A DNA stretch of 64,000 nucleotides from Strongyloides papillosus. Its lineage: Eukaryota; Nematoda; Chromadorea; Rhabditida; Strongyloididae. The DNA lies in the NCBI GenBank assembly GCA_005656395.1, contig SRSI01000077.1:1054001-1118000 (forward strand), read 5' to 3'. Shown here in pieces: positions 63,216-64,000 of the stretch (positions are counted from its first letter, which is position 1; each line of letters opens with the position of its first letter). The notes under the pieces are model-generated. The model was not told the origin of the DNA. It made no database searches and saw nothing but the letters and a program-made list of their open reading frames with translations. Made by a program: the position numbers and the translations under genes.

Positions 63216-63678
63216 TTATTCACACCATCTATGACAGCACTCCGGATTTTTGCAAGCATAATATAACCTCATCTCGTCCTCAGCTTTTCTAGTTTGTGCA
63301 TGGAAAAAGACGCTCTGCTGATTGCCACATACAGGACAAGGGTGTTCTTCAGTCGTCGGCAAAGTTGGATCTTGGTAAATTTCAGGAACAATATGTCTTA
63401 GTTCACTAAAATAAGAAACTATCAAATTCTAACAAATAATTAAACGTACTCAACATCTTGAATGAGTTTATTGACATAAATACAATTAGAATCATCGTCT
63501 TGGCGAAAGTCACAATGTCTACAAGCAAACTGCAATTTCTTCCTATCCTTATCTTCTTGTGGATATAACATATTATTGCTAAAAATTCCAATAATAAAAA
63601 ATTTTGTTAATCTATTGGTATTTACCACTCTGGACAGAATTTTATCCCGACATAACGTAAAGTATCTCCAGAATCCAT
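63216..63678 (-). CDS. rpb-9: RNA polymerase II subunit RPB9 (POLR2I), 123 aa, three exons
   Basis: Exons 63678-63626, 63578-63450 and 63405-63216 join in frame; introns are 47 and 44 bp. The N-terminal zinc ribbon has C15, C18, C37 and C40 ([26 protein letters not shown]). The linker ends in [12 protein letters not shown]. The C-terminal TFIIS-like ribbon has C84, C87, C112 and C117 with the [20 protein letters not shown] block and a closing HRWCE. All eight zinc ligands are present, and 123 residues matches the family (122-125). RPB9 sits at the Pol II jaw and affects start-site choice, elongation and fidelity. The last residues (CCHRWCE) contain extra cysteines, C118 and C122, compared with the usual G-HRWTE. 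Confidence 0.96.
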
Positions 63679-64000
63679 CTTCTTAGAACTATTAACTAGA
63701 ACAAATACTTACCGCCAGTAGAAATAATTTTAATGCGACACCTACAAGTACTCACATTGCTAAATTTCCGCTAAGAGATTCTTCTCAAGAGAAAAATAAA
63801 AAAAAAAGTGAAATATGCATGGCAAATCTAATCTCTTTATACATTAAATTCATTTATAGATTAGAAAGGATAATTTTTTAATCAAAAAGATCTTAAAATA
63901 AATAATAATTTTCCCAATCATTAGTCAGAATAGTTTTCTGCATTAAAACGTCTTTTACTTACACACAAAAAAGGACACAGGACAGACTAAAATGTTAGCA
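63679..64000. other. Upstream region of RPB9 to the window edge, no gene seen
   Basis: These 322 bp precede the RPB9 start. They contain no credible coding sequence; a gene continuing beyond the right edge cannot be excluded. Confidence 0.45.

Overview
The window is nuclear DNA from a nematode. It is very AT-rich, with long A/T runs between genes. Introns are mostly 36-62 bp with GTAAGT/GTATGT-like donors and T-rich ...AG acceptors. The gene content is animal, with worm-typical members: a VAB-10-type spectraplakin, a VAB-7/Even-skipped homeobox gene, an SXP/RAL-2-like secreted protein and a worm-type casein kinase 1. Base composition, small introns and compact genes suggest a clade IV worm of the Strongyloides group. 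That placement is inference from style, not from a marker.

Left third (1-21,734). A 3' spectraplakin fragment (+) enters from the left edge and converges on a chromodomain-like gene (-). Five plus-strand genes follow: an NCBP2AS2-like microprotein, beta-ureidopropionase, a secreted SXP/RAL-2-like protein, LYRM4/ISD11 and MNAT1. LYRM4 and MNAT1 are only 27 bp apart. Four minus-strand genes come next. In transcription order they are a degenerate Rho/Ras-like GTPase, a CK1-family kinase, TANGO6 and MIC60/mitofilin.

Middle (21,735-43,162). A 4.7 kb gene-free stretch precedes the even-skipped homologue vab-7 (+). It is followed on the minus strand by an SLC37-like transporter and ALG13, then on the plus strand by dynein light chain (dlc-1) and the p23 co-chaperone (daf-41 type). 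Gaps of 3.1 and 7.3 kb hold no gene I can defend.

Right third (43,163-64,000). Here lie a large Q/N/P-rich disordered protein (+), the PAN3 deadenylase subunit (+), an unrecognised basic protein with a C-terminal hydrophobic segment (+), and an FBXL2/FBXL20-type F-box protein with a CaaX end (+). Two minus-strand genes follow: a basic disordered protein with a faint CENP-C-like tail, and RNA polymerase II subunit RPB9. Most genes are housekeeping: mitochondrial Fe-S and cristae proteins, transcription (TFIIH/CAK, Pol II), mRNA decay and N-glycosylation. The developmental regulator vab-7 sits beside large non-coding flanks.

Exon joins were placed by hand from splice motifs and reading-frame continuity. 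Several annotated starts are ATGs inside longer open frames, and these are noted. I found no tRNA, rRNA, CRISPR array or intact transposon. The most interesting points are the tight LYRM4-MNAT1 pair, the probable pseudo-GTPase, the degenerate spectraplakin EF-hands, the eh1-like motif in VAB-7, and the HP1-like layout of the chromodomain-like gene.
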